DNA of 33,938 bases, taken from positions 1 to 33,938 of the IMG/VR virus record IMGVR_UViG_3300023179_000302. One strand, 5' to 3'. The notes beneath the pieces are model-generated. The model worked only from the letters and a program-made list of their open reading frames with translations, did not search any database and had not been told where the DNA came from. The translations under genes and the position numbers were made by a program. The DNA is from a virus. The stretch's first letter is position 1. Every line of letters starts with the position of its first letter. This document shows positions 8,029-14,123 of this stretch, piece by piece.

Positions 8029-8176
8029 GGTTAGTGGGTCCAAGTCCCGGCAGCATTAGTTGCGGGCGTCGTGGTTGACGCCGTGCGTGCGTGGCCAATG
8101 CAGAATGCCTTGCGCATGCGCATTGACGTAACGCGACGGATGGCGGAGCGATAGGGAGCGGCGGACGAACTGGCAA

Positions 8177-8207
8177 CAACGCGCACCAACTGGCGCCAAT
8201 TAGCGCG
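8177..8207 (-). repeat. Decamer iteron cluster 1
   Basis: Minus-strand units CGCGCTAATT, GGCGCCAGTT and GGTGCGCGTT in tandem. The order and consensus match the cluster at 10181-10214, which has one extra unit. A 10-bp period would put binding sites on one face of the helix. Confidence 0.6.
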
Positions 8208-8258
8208 TTTTAGGACGGAGTTTTAGCCACGGATAGACGCGGATTGTCACGGATGGGA

Positions 8259-8293
8259 GGAGATTGGAGATTTGAAATTTAAGATTTCAAAAA
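8259..8293. repeat. Heptamer array (GGAGATT type)
   Basis: Units GGAGATT twice, TGAAATT, TAAGATT and TCAAAAA. Intergenic, beside the hairpin at 8301-8323. Confidence 0.75.
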
Positions 8294-8300
8294 TGCTCCG

Positions 8301-8323
8301 TAGTTCAAGCGTGGCTTGAACTA
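8301..8323 (-). terminator. Perfect 10-bp hairpin, possible terminator
   Basis: TAGTTCAAGC, a 3-nt loop, then its exact complement. On the minus strand it follows the 51-aa gene and is itself followed by CGGAGCATTTTTG, a weak T-tract. It may end the middle operon before the head genes, or be an operator; the stem has low GC for an intrinsic terminator. Confidence 0.4.
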
Positions 8324-8339
8324 TTGTGCAGTTTGTATG

Positions 8340-8366
8340 CGGCGGGTCCGGAGGCCCCGCCCTACC
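8340..8366. repeat. GC-rich palindromic repeat, copy 3
   Basis: Same element as copy 1. With copy 4 it forms a tandem duplication of period 43 bp that includes the flank TTGAGCCGG. Confidence 0.85.
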
Positions 8367-8382
8367 TTGAGCCGGAGACGGA

Positions 8383-8409
8383 CGGCGGGTCCGGAGGCCC
8401 CGCCCTACC
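8383..8409. repeat. GC-rich palindromic repeat, copy 4
   Basis: Second half of the 43-bp tandem duplication. Its terminal CCTACC supplies the TAG stop (complement of 8405-8407) of the 51-aa membrane protein. Confidence 0.85.
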
Positions 8410-8560
8410 TTGAGCCGGCGACGGTGATGTAGAGGAAGCCGATGTTGCCGAGGGTGTAGCCGAGGAAGGCGATGCCCATGCCTACTTGGCCTTCGCGGAA
8501 AAAGCCGATCGCGGTGAGGACGTAGCAGATGGTGCAGATGAGGAGCGGGGTGAATGTCAT
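8405..8560 (-). CDS. 51-residue two-helix membrane protein, holin candidate
   Basis: Starts at ATG 8560 (MTFTPLLICTICYVLTAIGF), overlapping the stop of the HExxH gene by ATGA. Two hydrophobic helices, about residues 3-21 and 27-48, are joined by a short charged turn (FREGQVG). Size and topology fit a small holin or another phage membrane peptide, but no endolysin is recognisable next to it, so the role is open. The stop codon comes from a GC-rich palindromic repeat, so the original C-terminus may have been altered. Confidence 0.6.
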   Translation of the reverse strand: MTFTPLLICTICYVLTAIGFFREGQVGMGIAFLGYTLGNIGFLYITVAGSR

Positions 8561-8838
8561 AGCCGGTAGCCGAGGGTCCAGAGGATGCGGGCGAGGTCGC
8601 TGCTGCGTTTGTCAATGACGTCTTCGCTCATCTCGGGGAAGGCGGCGTGGAGGAATTCGTGCAGTTCGATGCGGAGGCGCTTGCGGCCGGTGAGGCGGTT
8701 GTCGATGAGGATGCGGTGGTCGACCTTGGTTGCCGGATCGGTGGGATCGGGGGTGAAGGCGTAGCCTTCGTTGTCGCCTTTCAAGCGCACGTAGCGCCAG
8801 GGCCACATGCGGCGGTTGATGCGGAAGCGGTGTTGCAT
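8557..8838 (-). CDS. Small HExxH protein, putative zinc metallopeptidase-like
   Basis: 93 residues. RIELHEFLHAAFPEMSED (about residues 56-73) has the zinc-binding HExxH core (HEFLH), followed by a helical stretch ending ARILWTLGYRL. Small phage proteins with the HE-hh-H core and a following helical tail are common, and may be minimal SprT/ImmA-like metallopeptidases or enzyme remnants. The N-terminus is basic and aromatic (FRINRRMWPWRYVRLKG). It overlaps the 51-aa membrane gene by ATGA. Substrate unknown. Confidence 0.6.
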   Translation of the reverse strand: MQHRFRINRRMWPWRYVRLKGDNEGYAFTPDPTDPATKVDHRILIDNRLTGRKRLRIELHEFLHAAFPEMSEDVIDKRSSDLARILWTLGYRL

Positions 8839-8840
8839 GG

Positions 8841-8867
8841 CGGCGGGTCCGGAGGCCCCGCCCTACC
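8841..8867. repeat. GC-rich palindromic repeat, copy 5
   Basis: Same element as copy 1, filling the whole gap between the winged-helix gene and the HExxH gene and providing the end (CCCTTT side) of the former. Confidence 0.85.
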
Positions 8868-9138
8868 CTTTCTTGAGGCGGTAGTGGGGGACGGGGCGGG
8901 CGCGTTGTTCGAGTTGGATGACGAAGTCTTGGCGTTCGGCGGCGCCGGCTTTGATTAGTTTGCGGATGCGCTCGCTGACGGTGACGTGGGCTTTGTTCAA
9001 TTCGGCGGCAAGTTCGGCAACGGTGAACCAGCCGGGGGGAACGTCATCGAGTTTCACTTTGGGCTGAGCCAACTGCTGGCAAAAGTCGGCGAGTGAGGAT
9101 TCGATTTGCTCGGAGGTGATCTTCGATTTTTTGGTCAT
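8863..9138 (-). CDS. Winged-helix DNA-binding protein
   Basis: 91 residues from ATG 9138, which overlaps the stop of the phosphoesterase gene (ATGA). Residues about 40-70 (WFTVAELAAELNKAHVTVSE, RIRKLIKAGAAER) form a helix-turn-helix with a wing, as in MarR/ArsR-like or phage regulatory proteins. The C-terminus is basic. It could be a late-gene regulator or a small terminase-like DNA-binding protein; nothing decides between these. It lies about 2 kb downstream of the large terminase gene. Confidence 0.6.
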   Translation of the reverse strand: MTKKSKITSEQIESSLADFCQQLAQPKVKLDDVPPGWFTVAELAAELNKAHVTVSERIRKLIKAGAAERQDFVIQLEQRARPVPHYRLKKG

Positions 9139-9956
9139 AGCCGGGTGACTTTGGGTGCCGGGGGGTTGTAGAAGATGTGATGCGGGGTCGGGAGTTCGCC
9201 CGAGGGTTTGCCGCGCCAGTCGAGGATCAAGATGCTGGGGCGCGGGATGGCGTCGGGGACGACTTTGTGTCCGTGGCGGGTGAGGAATTGCCATCCGCCG
9301 GTGACGCCGATCAAGCCGGAGCCGTCGCTGTAGACGCCGCCGCAATGGCGGTGGGCGCGGAGGTAGACTTGGGCGACGGGATGGCCGGCGCGGACGCTAT
9401 TGAGGCGGGCGTTGCCGAGGGTGATGCTGAGCGCGGAGGCTTCGAGGTAGGCGCGGCTGGTCACGCCGATATGGTGGGTGGCGTCGATGGCGCAGCCGTG
9501 GATGTTGATGAGCCATTTCTCGCGGGCGACTTCGTCCTGGGCGCCGATGAGTTTGGCGAGGTAGGTCTCGACGTTATGGGTATGGCATTCGGTGCCTTTG
9601 GTGATGAAGGTGGCGGCGGCTTTGGCGGTGAGCGGCCGGAGGGTTTCGGCGGCCATGGCGCAGTGGTTTTCGATCAAGCTGGCGACGACTTCGGGAGAGC
9701 GATGGTGGATGCCTTCGGTGGCGTCGCCGTTGACGAGGACCGCATACGGATCGCCGGCGGCGAGGTCGGCGACTTGGCCGAGGGCGTTTTGCCAGCATTC
9801 CCAGAGCCAGGCTTGGTGGTGGTTGTTGCCGAAGCCGATGGTGTTGCCGGCGAGGTTCTCGCTGTCGGGGGGCATCAAGCCGACCGACGATCCGCAATGG
9901 AGGTCGGAGACGACGACGAGGATCGAGGTCTTGGGAACGGCTTTCTTCTTGGGCAT
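9135..9956 (-). CDS. Calcineurin-like metallophosphoesterase
   Basis: 273 residues. It has the metal-binding motifs of the metallophosphoesterase fold in order: SDLHCG (about 17-22, D18 and H20), NGDATEG (about 76-82), GTECHTHN (about 121-128, in place of the usual GNH), a His-rich segment (DATHHIG) and RAHRHCGG (like GHxH). Family members hydrolyse phosphodiesters or monoesters with two metal ions, and some phage and host relatives (Mre11/SbcD) act on DNA ends. The replacement of GNH by GTECH suggests a divergent branch. It is the first gene after a 300-bp non-coding region, so it probably starts an operon with the winged-helix, HExxH and membrane genes. Confidence 0.75.
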   Translation of the reverse strand: MPKKKAVPKTSILVVVSDLHCGSSVGLMPPDSENLAGNTIGFGNNHHQAWLWECWQNALGQVADLAAGDPYAVLVNGDATEGIHHRSPEVVASLIENHCAMAAETLRPLTAKAAATFITKGTECHTHNVETYLAKLIGAQDEVAREKWLINIHGCAIDATHHIGVTSRAYLEASALSITLGNARLNSVRAGHPVAQVYLRAHRHCGGVYSDGSGLIGVTGGWQFLTRHGHKVVPDAIPRPSILILDWRGKPSGELPTPHHIFYNPPAPKVTRL

Positions 9957-10180
9957 GCGCTTAGTGTGGGGAAGGCGCAGTGGGTAAATAAGGACCGCCT
10001 ACCTGCGCAAAACCTTCCCGGTGCATGGGTAACGAAGGAGCGGGGCCGTCCGTGGAATAGATCCGGCGAGCATTGGCGACGCCATGCTTTGCAGTATTTT
10101 TGACGCGTTGCCTTGTGGCCATGCGGTCGGAGCAATGCGCGTGTGGGCGGCGGATTGCGAGGGGGGCGTGTCGCAATGCG

Positions 10181-10214
10181 CACGAATTGACGCGAATTAG
10201 CGCGAATTAGCGCG
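10181..10214 (-). repeat. Decamer iteron cluster 2
   Basis: Minus-strand units CGCGCTAATT twice, CGCGTCAATT, then CGTGCGCATT. Same consensus and order as the cluster at 8177-8207, with one more unit. Candidate protein-binding array or replication iterons; the type also resembles host intergenic repeats. Confidence 0.65.
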
Positions 10215-10228
10215 TTGGAGACGGAGGG

Positions 10229-10255
10229 CGGCGGGTCCGGAGGCCCCGCCCTACC
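10229..10255. repeat. GC-rich palindromic repeat, copy 6
   Basis: Same element as copy 1, ending at the stop codon of the 102-aa gene. Confidence 0.85.
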
Positions 10256-10564
10256 CTACAGACCTTGTGGCGATGCGATGGCGTCGGCTCTTCTTGCGGC
10301 GAGGTCTTCTTTGAGAGCGAGGATGGCGTCGAGGCCGCCGGCGGTGTGGGCCAGGAGCGGCGGCTGTTGCGCGGTTTGCGGGGCGCGGACGATCGCCTGG
10401 GCGTCGCCGATGTGTTCGTCGATGATTGCCATTATTCCGGCCCAAAGCGGTGTGGATTCGGGCACGGCCAGGGCGGCGCGTTTCTCTTTGTCGGTCAACG
10501 TGGGGACGTTGAGTTCGATGCGCCACGTGAAGAGGCGCCGGATGAGGTTGATGAGCCAGGTCAT
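10256..10564 (-). CDS. Phage protein with N-terminal amphipathic/membrane helix, unknown
   Basis: 102 residues from ATG 10564 (MTWLINLIRRLFTWRIELNV), chosen because it overlaps the stop of the upstream HTH gene (ATGA). The N-terminal ~18 residues form an amphipathic or membrane-anchoring helix. The rest is helical (KEKRAALAVPESTPLWAGIM, then DAILALKEDLAARRADAIA), ending at a palindromic repeat. I do not recognise the family. Confidence 0.6.
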   Translation of the reverse strand: MTWLINLIRRLFTWRIELNVPTLTDKEKRAALAVPESTPLWAGIMAIIDEHIGDAQAIVRAPQTAQQPPLLAHTAGGLDAILALKEDLAARRADAIASPQGL

Positions 10565-10737
10565 GTTTCTTCGAGTTGCAGGGTCTTTACGATGTCGCTG
10601 CGGCGGAACCATTTCTTGGCGATGCCGCGGAGTTTGACGGGTTTGAGGAGTCCGCTTTCCAACCACTTGCGGTAGGTCGCGGGGGTGATTTGCAGCCATT
10701 CGAGGATGTCTGCGCGTTTGAGGAGGTGTTTTTGCAT
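10561..10737 (-). CDS. Small excisionase-like helix-turn-helix protein
   Basis: 58 residues, ATG 10737. HLLKRADILEWLQITPATYR, KWLESGLLKPVKLR and WFRRSDIVKTL match the HTH_17/excisionase layout: a short MerR-like helix-turn-helix, a Gly-containing wing and a final recognition segment. It overlaps the 102-aa gene by ATGA. It could be a Xis-like directionality factor or a regulator. It is far from the integrase (25 kb), so the Xis role is only a possibility. Confidence 0.65.
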   Translation of the reverse strand: MQKHLLKRADILEWLQITPATYRKWLESGLLKPVKLRGIAKKWFRRSDIVKTLQLEET

Positions 10738-10744
10738 GGTTTGG

Positions 10745-10778
10745 AGTTGGCAGTTGGCAGTTTTCAGTATCAGTTGGC
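10745..10778. repeat. Heptamer array (AGTTGGC type)
   Basis: Units AGTTGGC twice, AGTTTTC, AGTATC (6 bp), AGTTGGC. It contains the stop codon (10770-10772) of the DUF551-like gene. Confidence 0.8.
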
Positions 10779-11072
10779 TTGCTCCTGCAAGCCTGTCTCG
10801 CAGACTCGGCTGGCAGGGGGAGAAGGGAGAAAGGCCCAGTGGCTTACATAAAGGCCAGCTGGTTCGGCTTCGGGGCTTTCGTAGCGGTTGGAATCAGGAT
10901 TCCAATGCCAGTCGTCGAAACACTGGCCCCACATCTGGCTTTCGTTGTCATCCGGGGCAATGCGGCAGCCGACGACGACTTGCTCAATGTTCGGCAGCCA
11001 AAGCAAGACCGGCTCGTTAAGTGGTGGATGCTGCGTGCTGACTTCGCGCCATGATGAGTTGGGTGTGGTCAT
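10770..11072 (-). CDS. DUF551-like phage protein
   Basis: 100 residues from ATG 11072; the longer frame would begin inside a heptamer array. The pattern SWREVSTQHPPLNEPVLLWL at the start and YVSHWAFLPSPP near residues 76-87 is that of DUF551 proteins, which have PP-x-n-x-x-VL early and a late THW-x-PLP-x-PP. These are common in phages, with no known reaction. The last ~13 residues (RVCETGLQEQAN) run into the AGTTGGC array, which supplies the stop. Confidence 0.65.
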   Translation of the reverse strand: MTTPNSSWREVSTQHPPLNEPVLLWLPNIEQVVVGCRIAPDDNESQMWGQCFDDWHWNPDSNRYESPEAEPAGLYVSHWAFLPSPPASRVCETGLQEQAN

Positions 11073-11074
11073 AG

Positions 11075-11109
11075 TTTCAGGTTTCAGGTTTCTGGTTTCC
11101 GGTTTCAAT
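11075..11109. repeat. Heptamer array (TTTCAGG type)
   Basis: Five 7-bp units: TTTCAGG twice, TTTCTGG, TTTCCGG, TTTCAAT. It contains the stop codon of the terminase gene (11105-11107) and lies immediately upstream of the DUF551-like start. Confidence 0.85.
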
Positions 11110-12853
11110 AACTTCCAAGGGGTTCGAAGCTGAGGTCTTCGTTTTGCAGATGCCTTGCGCCGCTGAGGACGAGGTATCTTATGACGTCGACGAAATCACG
11201 GCAGGCGCCGGTTTTGCCGTCGCGGCCGGTCCATTCTTGGAGGGCGTAGATGGTGTTCTTGCACCGGTCGGCGACGTAGAGTTTGGGTTGGTTGAGGGCG
11301 CTGACGGGTTGGGTGGTGTCATAGGCCAAGAGGTCGTTGATGAGGGTGACGCCTTCGTTGACGGTGTCACCGGGGGCGGCGAGGAAGGCGAGGTCGATCT
11401 CGGCGCATTCTTCGATCAAGGTGGTGGCGCCTTCGCGGGCGACGGTTTGGGCGTTGCCGTAGCGGGAGTCCATGAGGCGTTCGAAGACGGGGAGCGGTTC
11501 GCCGGGCGGGAGGCCGGCTTCGCGGCCGAGTTCTTTCTCGATGGCTTCGATCTCGGCTTTGTATTCGAGGAGGCCGAAGCCGAAGCATTTCTGCGCGTCG
11601 CCGGGGCGGCCGTCGTGCTTCTTGCCGTCGGGCTCGGCCCAGGCGCCGGGGAAGCCGACGCCGGGGATGTAGCGGTCTTGACCGGGCCATTCCTGGATGA
11701 TGAAGCAGCGGCCGATGTCGTCGAAGCGGGCCCAGATTTGCGCCCAGTTGCGGGCGCCGCAGGGGTCGACGACGTGGTAGACGGTGCCGGTGCGCGGGAT
11801 GCGGTCGACGGGGACGACGTGGACTTTGTCGTTGAAGCGGGGAAATTGGTTGCCGATGGACTTGGTGGGGACGCCGTAGGCTCTGACGAGGATTTCTTCT
11901 TTCTTGGCCTTGAGCAGTTCGGTGCGGAGCTCGGGGTAGCCGCTGAAGGGGTTGTCTTGGGTCCAGAAGTATTGGACGCGGCCTTTGCGGCGAGCTGGCT
12001 CTTGGAGGGTCGGGAGGCGTTCGTGGCCGATTATGACTTTGGCGTCGTCCGGAGCGTCGGAGTGACGAGTGACGAGTGACGAGTGACGAGTGTCGGAATC
12101 GGCTTGGCCGTAGATGGGGAGGAGTTCGGCTTCGCGGTCTTCGAGGGTTTTGGCACCGGAGAGGTAGTCTTTGACGACGGCGCTGTAGCCTTCGATGGGG
12201 GTGAAGGTGAGCAGGAGCCAGCCTTTGCGGGTGATGAGGCGGAAACGGGCGGTTTCGAGGAAGGTGCTGGGGACCAGTTCGTCGAACCAGATGCCGTCCA
12301 CCTCGCCGCCTTCGATGGTGCTGACGTCTTGGCTGTAGTTGCGGAAGAAGCATTGGGCGCCGTTGGGGAGGACGAAGGAGTTTTCGGCGAAGCCGGTTTT
12401 TTGTCCGTAGCTGATATTGGTGACGCGGGATTTCTTGGTGTTGCGGTATTCCGGCGGCATGTATTTCCACAGGAGGGGTTGCTGCATTTCGACGGAGTTG
12501 CCGGAGGTCTCTTGGAAGCACCAGAAGCGGCCGTCGGGTTTGTCGAGCATGGCTTTCATGATGCGCTTGGCGGCGTAGGAGGATTTGCCGGAGCGGTTGC
12601 CGCCGAGGATGAGGAGCTCGCGGTGTTCGTCGAGGATGGCGTCGGCCTGGCGCCAGGCGTCGGGCTCCCATTCGTAACGCAGCGGGTCGTTCTTCTCGTT
12701 CGCTATTTGCTCTTCGCGGATGCGGTGGAATTCGGTGAGCTGGTCGACCGTCATGCGGCGGACGCCGTCTTTGAAGCGCAGGAGGATGTTCCCGGCGGGG
12801 TCGCGGCCGAGGATGGAGGGCGCTTCGTGGATGGGATGGTCGCTAAAGATCAT
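11105..12853 (-). CDS. terL: Terminase large subunit (packaging ATPase-nuclease)
   Basis: 582 residues. It drives DNA into the procapsid through the portal and cuts the concatemer. Walker A is GGNRSGKS (84-91), Walker B DGIWFDE (186-192, catalytic Glu 192), and the coupling motif is TFTPIEG (217-222 region). The C-terminal RNase H-like nuclease has acidic candidates D363 (HVVDPCG), D462 (ERLMDSRYG) and D556 (FVDVIRY). Residues about 254-266 (DTRHSSLVTRHSD) are translated from a heptamer array and sit in the linker between ATPase and nuclease, an in-frame insertion. The ATG overlaps the stop of the 94-aa gene (ATGA) and the stop lies in another array. No small terminase is obvious; HTH proteins nearby are candidates. 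Confidence 0.92.
   Translation of the reverse strand: MIFSDHPIHEAPSILGRDPAGNILLRFKDGVRRMTVDQLTEFHRIREEQIANEKNDPLRYEWEPDAWRQADAILDEHRELLILGGNRSGKSSYAAKRIMKAMLDKPDGRFWCFQETSGNSVEMQQPLLWKYMPPEYRNTKKSRVTNISYGQKTGFAENSFVLPNGAQCFFRNYSQDVSTIEGGEVDGIWFDELVPSTFLETARFRLITRKGWLLLTFTPIEGYSAVVKDYLSGAKTLEDREAELLPIYGQADSDTRHSSLVTRHSDAPDDAKVIIGHERLPTLQEPARRKGRVQYFWTQDNPFSGYPELRTELLKAKKEEILVRAYGVPTKSIGNQFPRFNDKVHVVPVDRIPRTGTVYHVVDPCGARNWAQIWARFDDIGRCFIIQEWPGQDRYIPGVGFPGAWAEPDGKKHDGRPGDAQKCFGFGLLEYKAEIEAIEKELGREAGLPPGEPLPVFERLMDSRYGNAQTVAREGATTLIEECAEIDLAFLAAPGDTVNEGVTLINDLLAYDTTQPVSALNQPKLYVADRCKNTIYALQEWTGRDGKTGACRDFVDVIRYLVLSGARHLQNEDLSFEPLGSY
12061..12095. repeat. Heptamer array inside the terminase gene
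   Basis: Five 7-bp units, AGTGACG four times and AGTGTCG, in frame inside the large terminase coding sequence. The same unit type as the intergenic array at 2559-2591. Confidence 0.9.
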
Positions 12854-13134
12854 GAGGCGCCAGTTGGCAGTTGGCAGTTTTCAGTTGGCAGAGTGTCGGA
12901 ATGCCTCAAGGGGGCTTGGCTTTGGTTGTGGGCGTAGAGGCCGACGAGCTTGATGAACGCGGCGGAGTGTTCGTCGCTTTCGGAGTTGAGCCAGGCGGTG
13001 CAGTCTTCGGCAATTTGTGCCAGGGCGGTGCGGAGCTGGTTGCGTTCCTGGGTGACGTATTTGAGCGACTGCTTGGTCATGCGGTGCTCGGTGCGTTCGG
13101 CCCAAAGGTCGAGTTTGGCGTGGTCGGTAGTCAT
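12850..13134 (-). CDS. Small helical phage protein upstream of terminase, unknown
   Basis: 94 residues from ATG 13134 (MTTDHAKLDLWAERTEHRMT), which overlaps the stop of the 74-aa gene (ATGA). Residues 5-60 are helical and charged (LKYVTQERNQLRTALAQIAE, like a coiled coil), then CTAWLNSESDEHSAAFIKLV. The last ~15 residues come from the heptamer array 12862-12895, yet the stop still overlaps the terminase ATG. The place just before the large terminase suggests a small-terminase role, but there is no recognisable DNA-binding motif. Unknown. Confidence 0.55.
   Translation of the reverse strand: MTTDHAKLDLWAERTEHRMTKQSLKYVTQERNQLRTALAQIAEDCTAWLNSESDEHSAAFIKLVGLYAHNQSQAPLRHSDTLPTENCQLPTGAS
12862..12895. 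repeat. Heptamer array (AGTTGGC type)
   Basis: Units AGTTGGC twice, AGTTTTC, AGTTGGC, AGAGTGT. Lies inside the end of the 94-aa gene and encodes its C-terminal tail (LPTENCQLPTG). Confidence 0.85.
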
Positions 13135-13355
13135 GAGGTCGGAGTGTTCCAGTTGAACCGTGGGTGGATCGGATACTGCTGCATGATTTCGTCGCGGCGG
13201 CGGCGGGCTTCTTCGAGGTCGTGGGTCTTGAGGTTCCACGTGAGGCGCTGGCGCTTGATGACGGGATCGTAGGGCGTGAGGCGCATCCAGTAGCCGCTGC
13301 CGTTGTTCTTCCAGAGGAATTTGTCCTGGTGCCAGGCGAAGTAGTTTTTCTTCAT
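13131..13355 (-). CDS. Small basic phage protein, unknown
   Basis: 74 residues, rich in aromatic and basic residues (KNYFAWHQDKFLWKNNGSGY, then LKTHDLEEARRRRDEIMQQY). The second half resembles the arm-binding helix that joins strands in integrase N-terminal domains, but the protein is too short and lacks the rest, so this is not a call. Both ends overlap neighbours by ATGA. Confidence 0.5.
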   Translation of the reverse strand: MKKNYFAWHQDKFLWKNNGSGYWMRLTPYDPVIKRQRLTWNLKTHDLEEARRRRDEIMQQYPIHPRFNWNTPTS

Positions 13356-13591
13356 TTCAGCTTTTCAGCTTTCCAATCTTCCGGCAGGTCGAGGTCGTAG
13401 CCGTGGCCGTCTTGGGGGTTGCCGATTAACCGGATGTCGGGTTGCCAGTAGAAGCGGAAGTGGCCGCCGGGGCAGCGGACGCCGAATTCGCAGTTGTGGT
13501 CGGTGCCGTAGATGACCATGACTTTGGCGGTGCCCTCGCCGTGCGGGCACATGACGGGCCATGGGGGGTCGAGTTGGATTGCTATTGTCAT
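13352..13591 (-). CDS. Small phage protein, unknown
   Basis: 79 residues with several Cys and His (MCPHGEG, DHNCEFGVRCPGGHF) that may bind a metal, and an acidic C-terminus (YDLDLPEDWKAEKLK). No family recognised. The ATG directly follows the heptamer array 13595-13629, with no SD sequence. Confidence 0.5.
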   Translation of the reverse strand: MTIAIQLDPPWPVMCPHGEGTAKVMVIYGTDHNCEFGVRCPGGHFRFYWQPDIRLIGNPQDGHGYDLDLPEDWKAEKLK

Positions 13592-13594
13592 AGA

Positions 13595-13629
13595 AGTTGG
13601 CAGTTTTCAGTTTTCAGTTGGCAGAGTTG
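13595..13629. repeat. Heptamer array (AGTTGGC/AGTTTTC type)
   Basis: Five 7-bp units: AGTTGGC, AGTTTTC twice, AGTTGGC, AGAGTTG. It holds the stop codon (13614-13616) of the 66-aa gene and forms the leader of the 79-aa gene. Confidence 0.85.
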
Positions 13630-13814
13630 TAGGCGGCGCGGAGTTTGCGGACGTCGATGATGGCGGCGGGGTCTTGCGTGATGGCGTGGACGATGTTGTC
13701 GACGTAGGCGGCGCGGCGGGCCCGGAGGTCCCGCCCTACCTGGAAGATGGCGTCGTAGTTGGCGCGGTATTTGTCGCCGTCGACGGGTCGGGGTTTGCTG
13801 CCTTTGCCGGCCAT
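13614..13814 (-). CDS. Small phage protein carrying an in-frame palindromic repeat
   Basis: 66 residues. The start GKGSKPRPVDGDKYRANYDA is typical of a very common short phage protein that runs ...KPRPV...NWD/YD-x-IF. Right after NYDAIF the GC-rich palindromic repeat (13714-13740) is read in frame as QVGRDLRARR, followed by a helical tail (VDNIVHAITQDPAAIIDVRK). Those family members, as I recall, end soon after the IF, so the tail may be read from formerly non-coding DNA. The stop comes from a heptamer array. Function unknown. Confidence 0.55.
   Translation of the reverse strand: MAGKGSKPRPVDGDKYRANYDAIFQVGRDLRARRAAYVDNIVHAITQDPAAIIDVRKLRAAYNSAN
13714..13740. repeat. GC-rich palindromic repeat, copy 7 (inside a gene)
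   Basis: Variant of the element with C and T exchanged at the two inner mismatch positions (CCCGGAGGT centre). Nine codons long and read in frame in the 66-aa gene. Confidence 0.85.
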
Positions 13815-13817
13815 GAT

Positions 13818-14075
13818 TTACCAGGGTTGCTGCCCTTCCCCTTCGGATGTTTCGGGGAGGAGTTCTTTCTGCGCTTCTTTGATTTTGATGAAGCCGCCGA
13901 TGAATTTGACGTCGGTTTTGGTGACGCGTTTCCAGGCGGTAAGTTTGTATTCGGCTTGGGTGCCGTCGGGTAAGGTGAGCAGGGCCGTGCCGCTGAAGTC
14001 GGGATGGGTCTCGTCCTTTTTGTATTTGTTGGGGAAGAGGGTCCAGGTGTTGGGTTTGGGTTGGTATGATGACAT
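13818..14075 (-). CDS. DUF736-like phage protein
   Basis: 85 residues. WTLFPNKYKKDETHPDFSGT, then EYKLTAWKRVTKTDVKFIGG and FIKIKE match the short beta-barrel-like phage proteins with a GTLF-N-x-K-K start and an AW-K-x-x-x-K-G-x-KF/Y core, which are usually annotated as DUF736 or hypothetical. Such OB-like small proteins may bind nucleic acid, but this is inference. It lies 3 bp upstream of the 66-aa gene and downstream of a heptamer array. Confidence 0.5.
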   Translation of the reverse strand: MSSYQPKPNTWTLFPNKYKKDETHPDFSGTALLTLPDGTQAEYKLTAWKRVTKTDVKFIGGFIKIKEAQKELLPETSEGEGQQPW

Positions 14076-14081
14076 GAGAAG

Positions 14082-14116
14082 TTGAGGGTTGAGAGATGAG
14101 GGTTGAGGGTTTGAGG
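14082..14116. repeat. Heptamer array (TTGAGGG type)
   Basis: Five 7-bp units: TTGAGGG, TTGAGAG, ATGAGGG, TTGAGGG, TTTGAGG. It fills the gap between the 106-aa and 85-aa genes. Confidence 0.8.
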
Positions 14117-14123
14117 TGGGCGG

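Larger units (their letters stand above)
8029..8404 (-). promoter_or_regulatory. 376-bp gene-free region upstream of the head genes
   Basis: No credible gene. It holds, in transcription order, two GC-rich palindromic repeats, the hairpin at 8301-8323, a heptamer array, a decamer-periodic stretch (8225-8256 with CGGAT-containing units), the CGCGCTAATT decamers (8177-8207) and the palindrome TGCGCATGCGCA (8112-8123). A weak minus-strand promoter candidate is TTGCCA, 17 bp, TATCGC. The head-gene promoter most likely lies here, but I cannot place it firmly. Confidence 0.45.
9957..10255 (-). promoter_or_regulatory. 300-bp gene-free region upstream of the phosphoesterase operon
   Basis: No credible gene. 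It contains a GC-rich palindromic repeat (10229-10255) and the decamer cluster at 10181-10214. A minus-strand promoter is expected but no good -35/-10 pair stands out. The layout parallels the region upstream of the scaffold gene. Confidence 0.45.

Noticed and set aside
8112-8123. TGCGCATGCGCA palindrome as replication origin
   Set aside because: No DnaA boxes or AT-rich unwinding region beside it; it is short and GC-rich enough to arise by chance.
11000-13200. Classical small terminase next to the large one
   Set aside because: The gene directly before terL (94 aa) has no HTH and its tail is repeat-derived; the HTH proteins elsewhere are only candidates.
13131-13355. Second integrase fragment
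   Set aside because: Only a short stretch looks like an arm-binding helix; no core or catalytic residues, and overlap coupling suggests an ordinary small gene.
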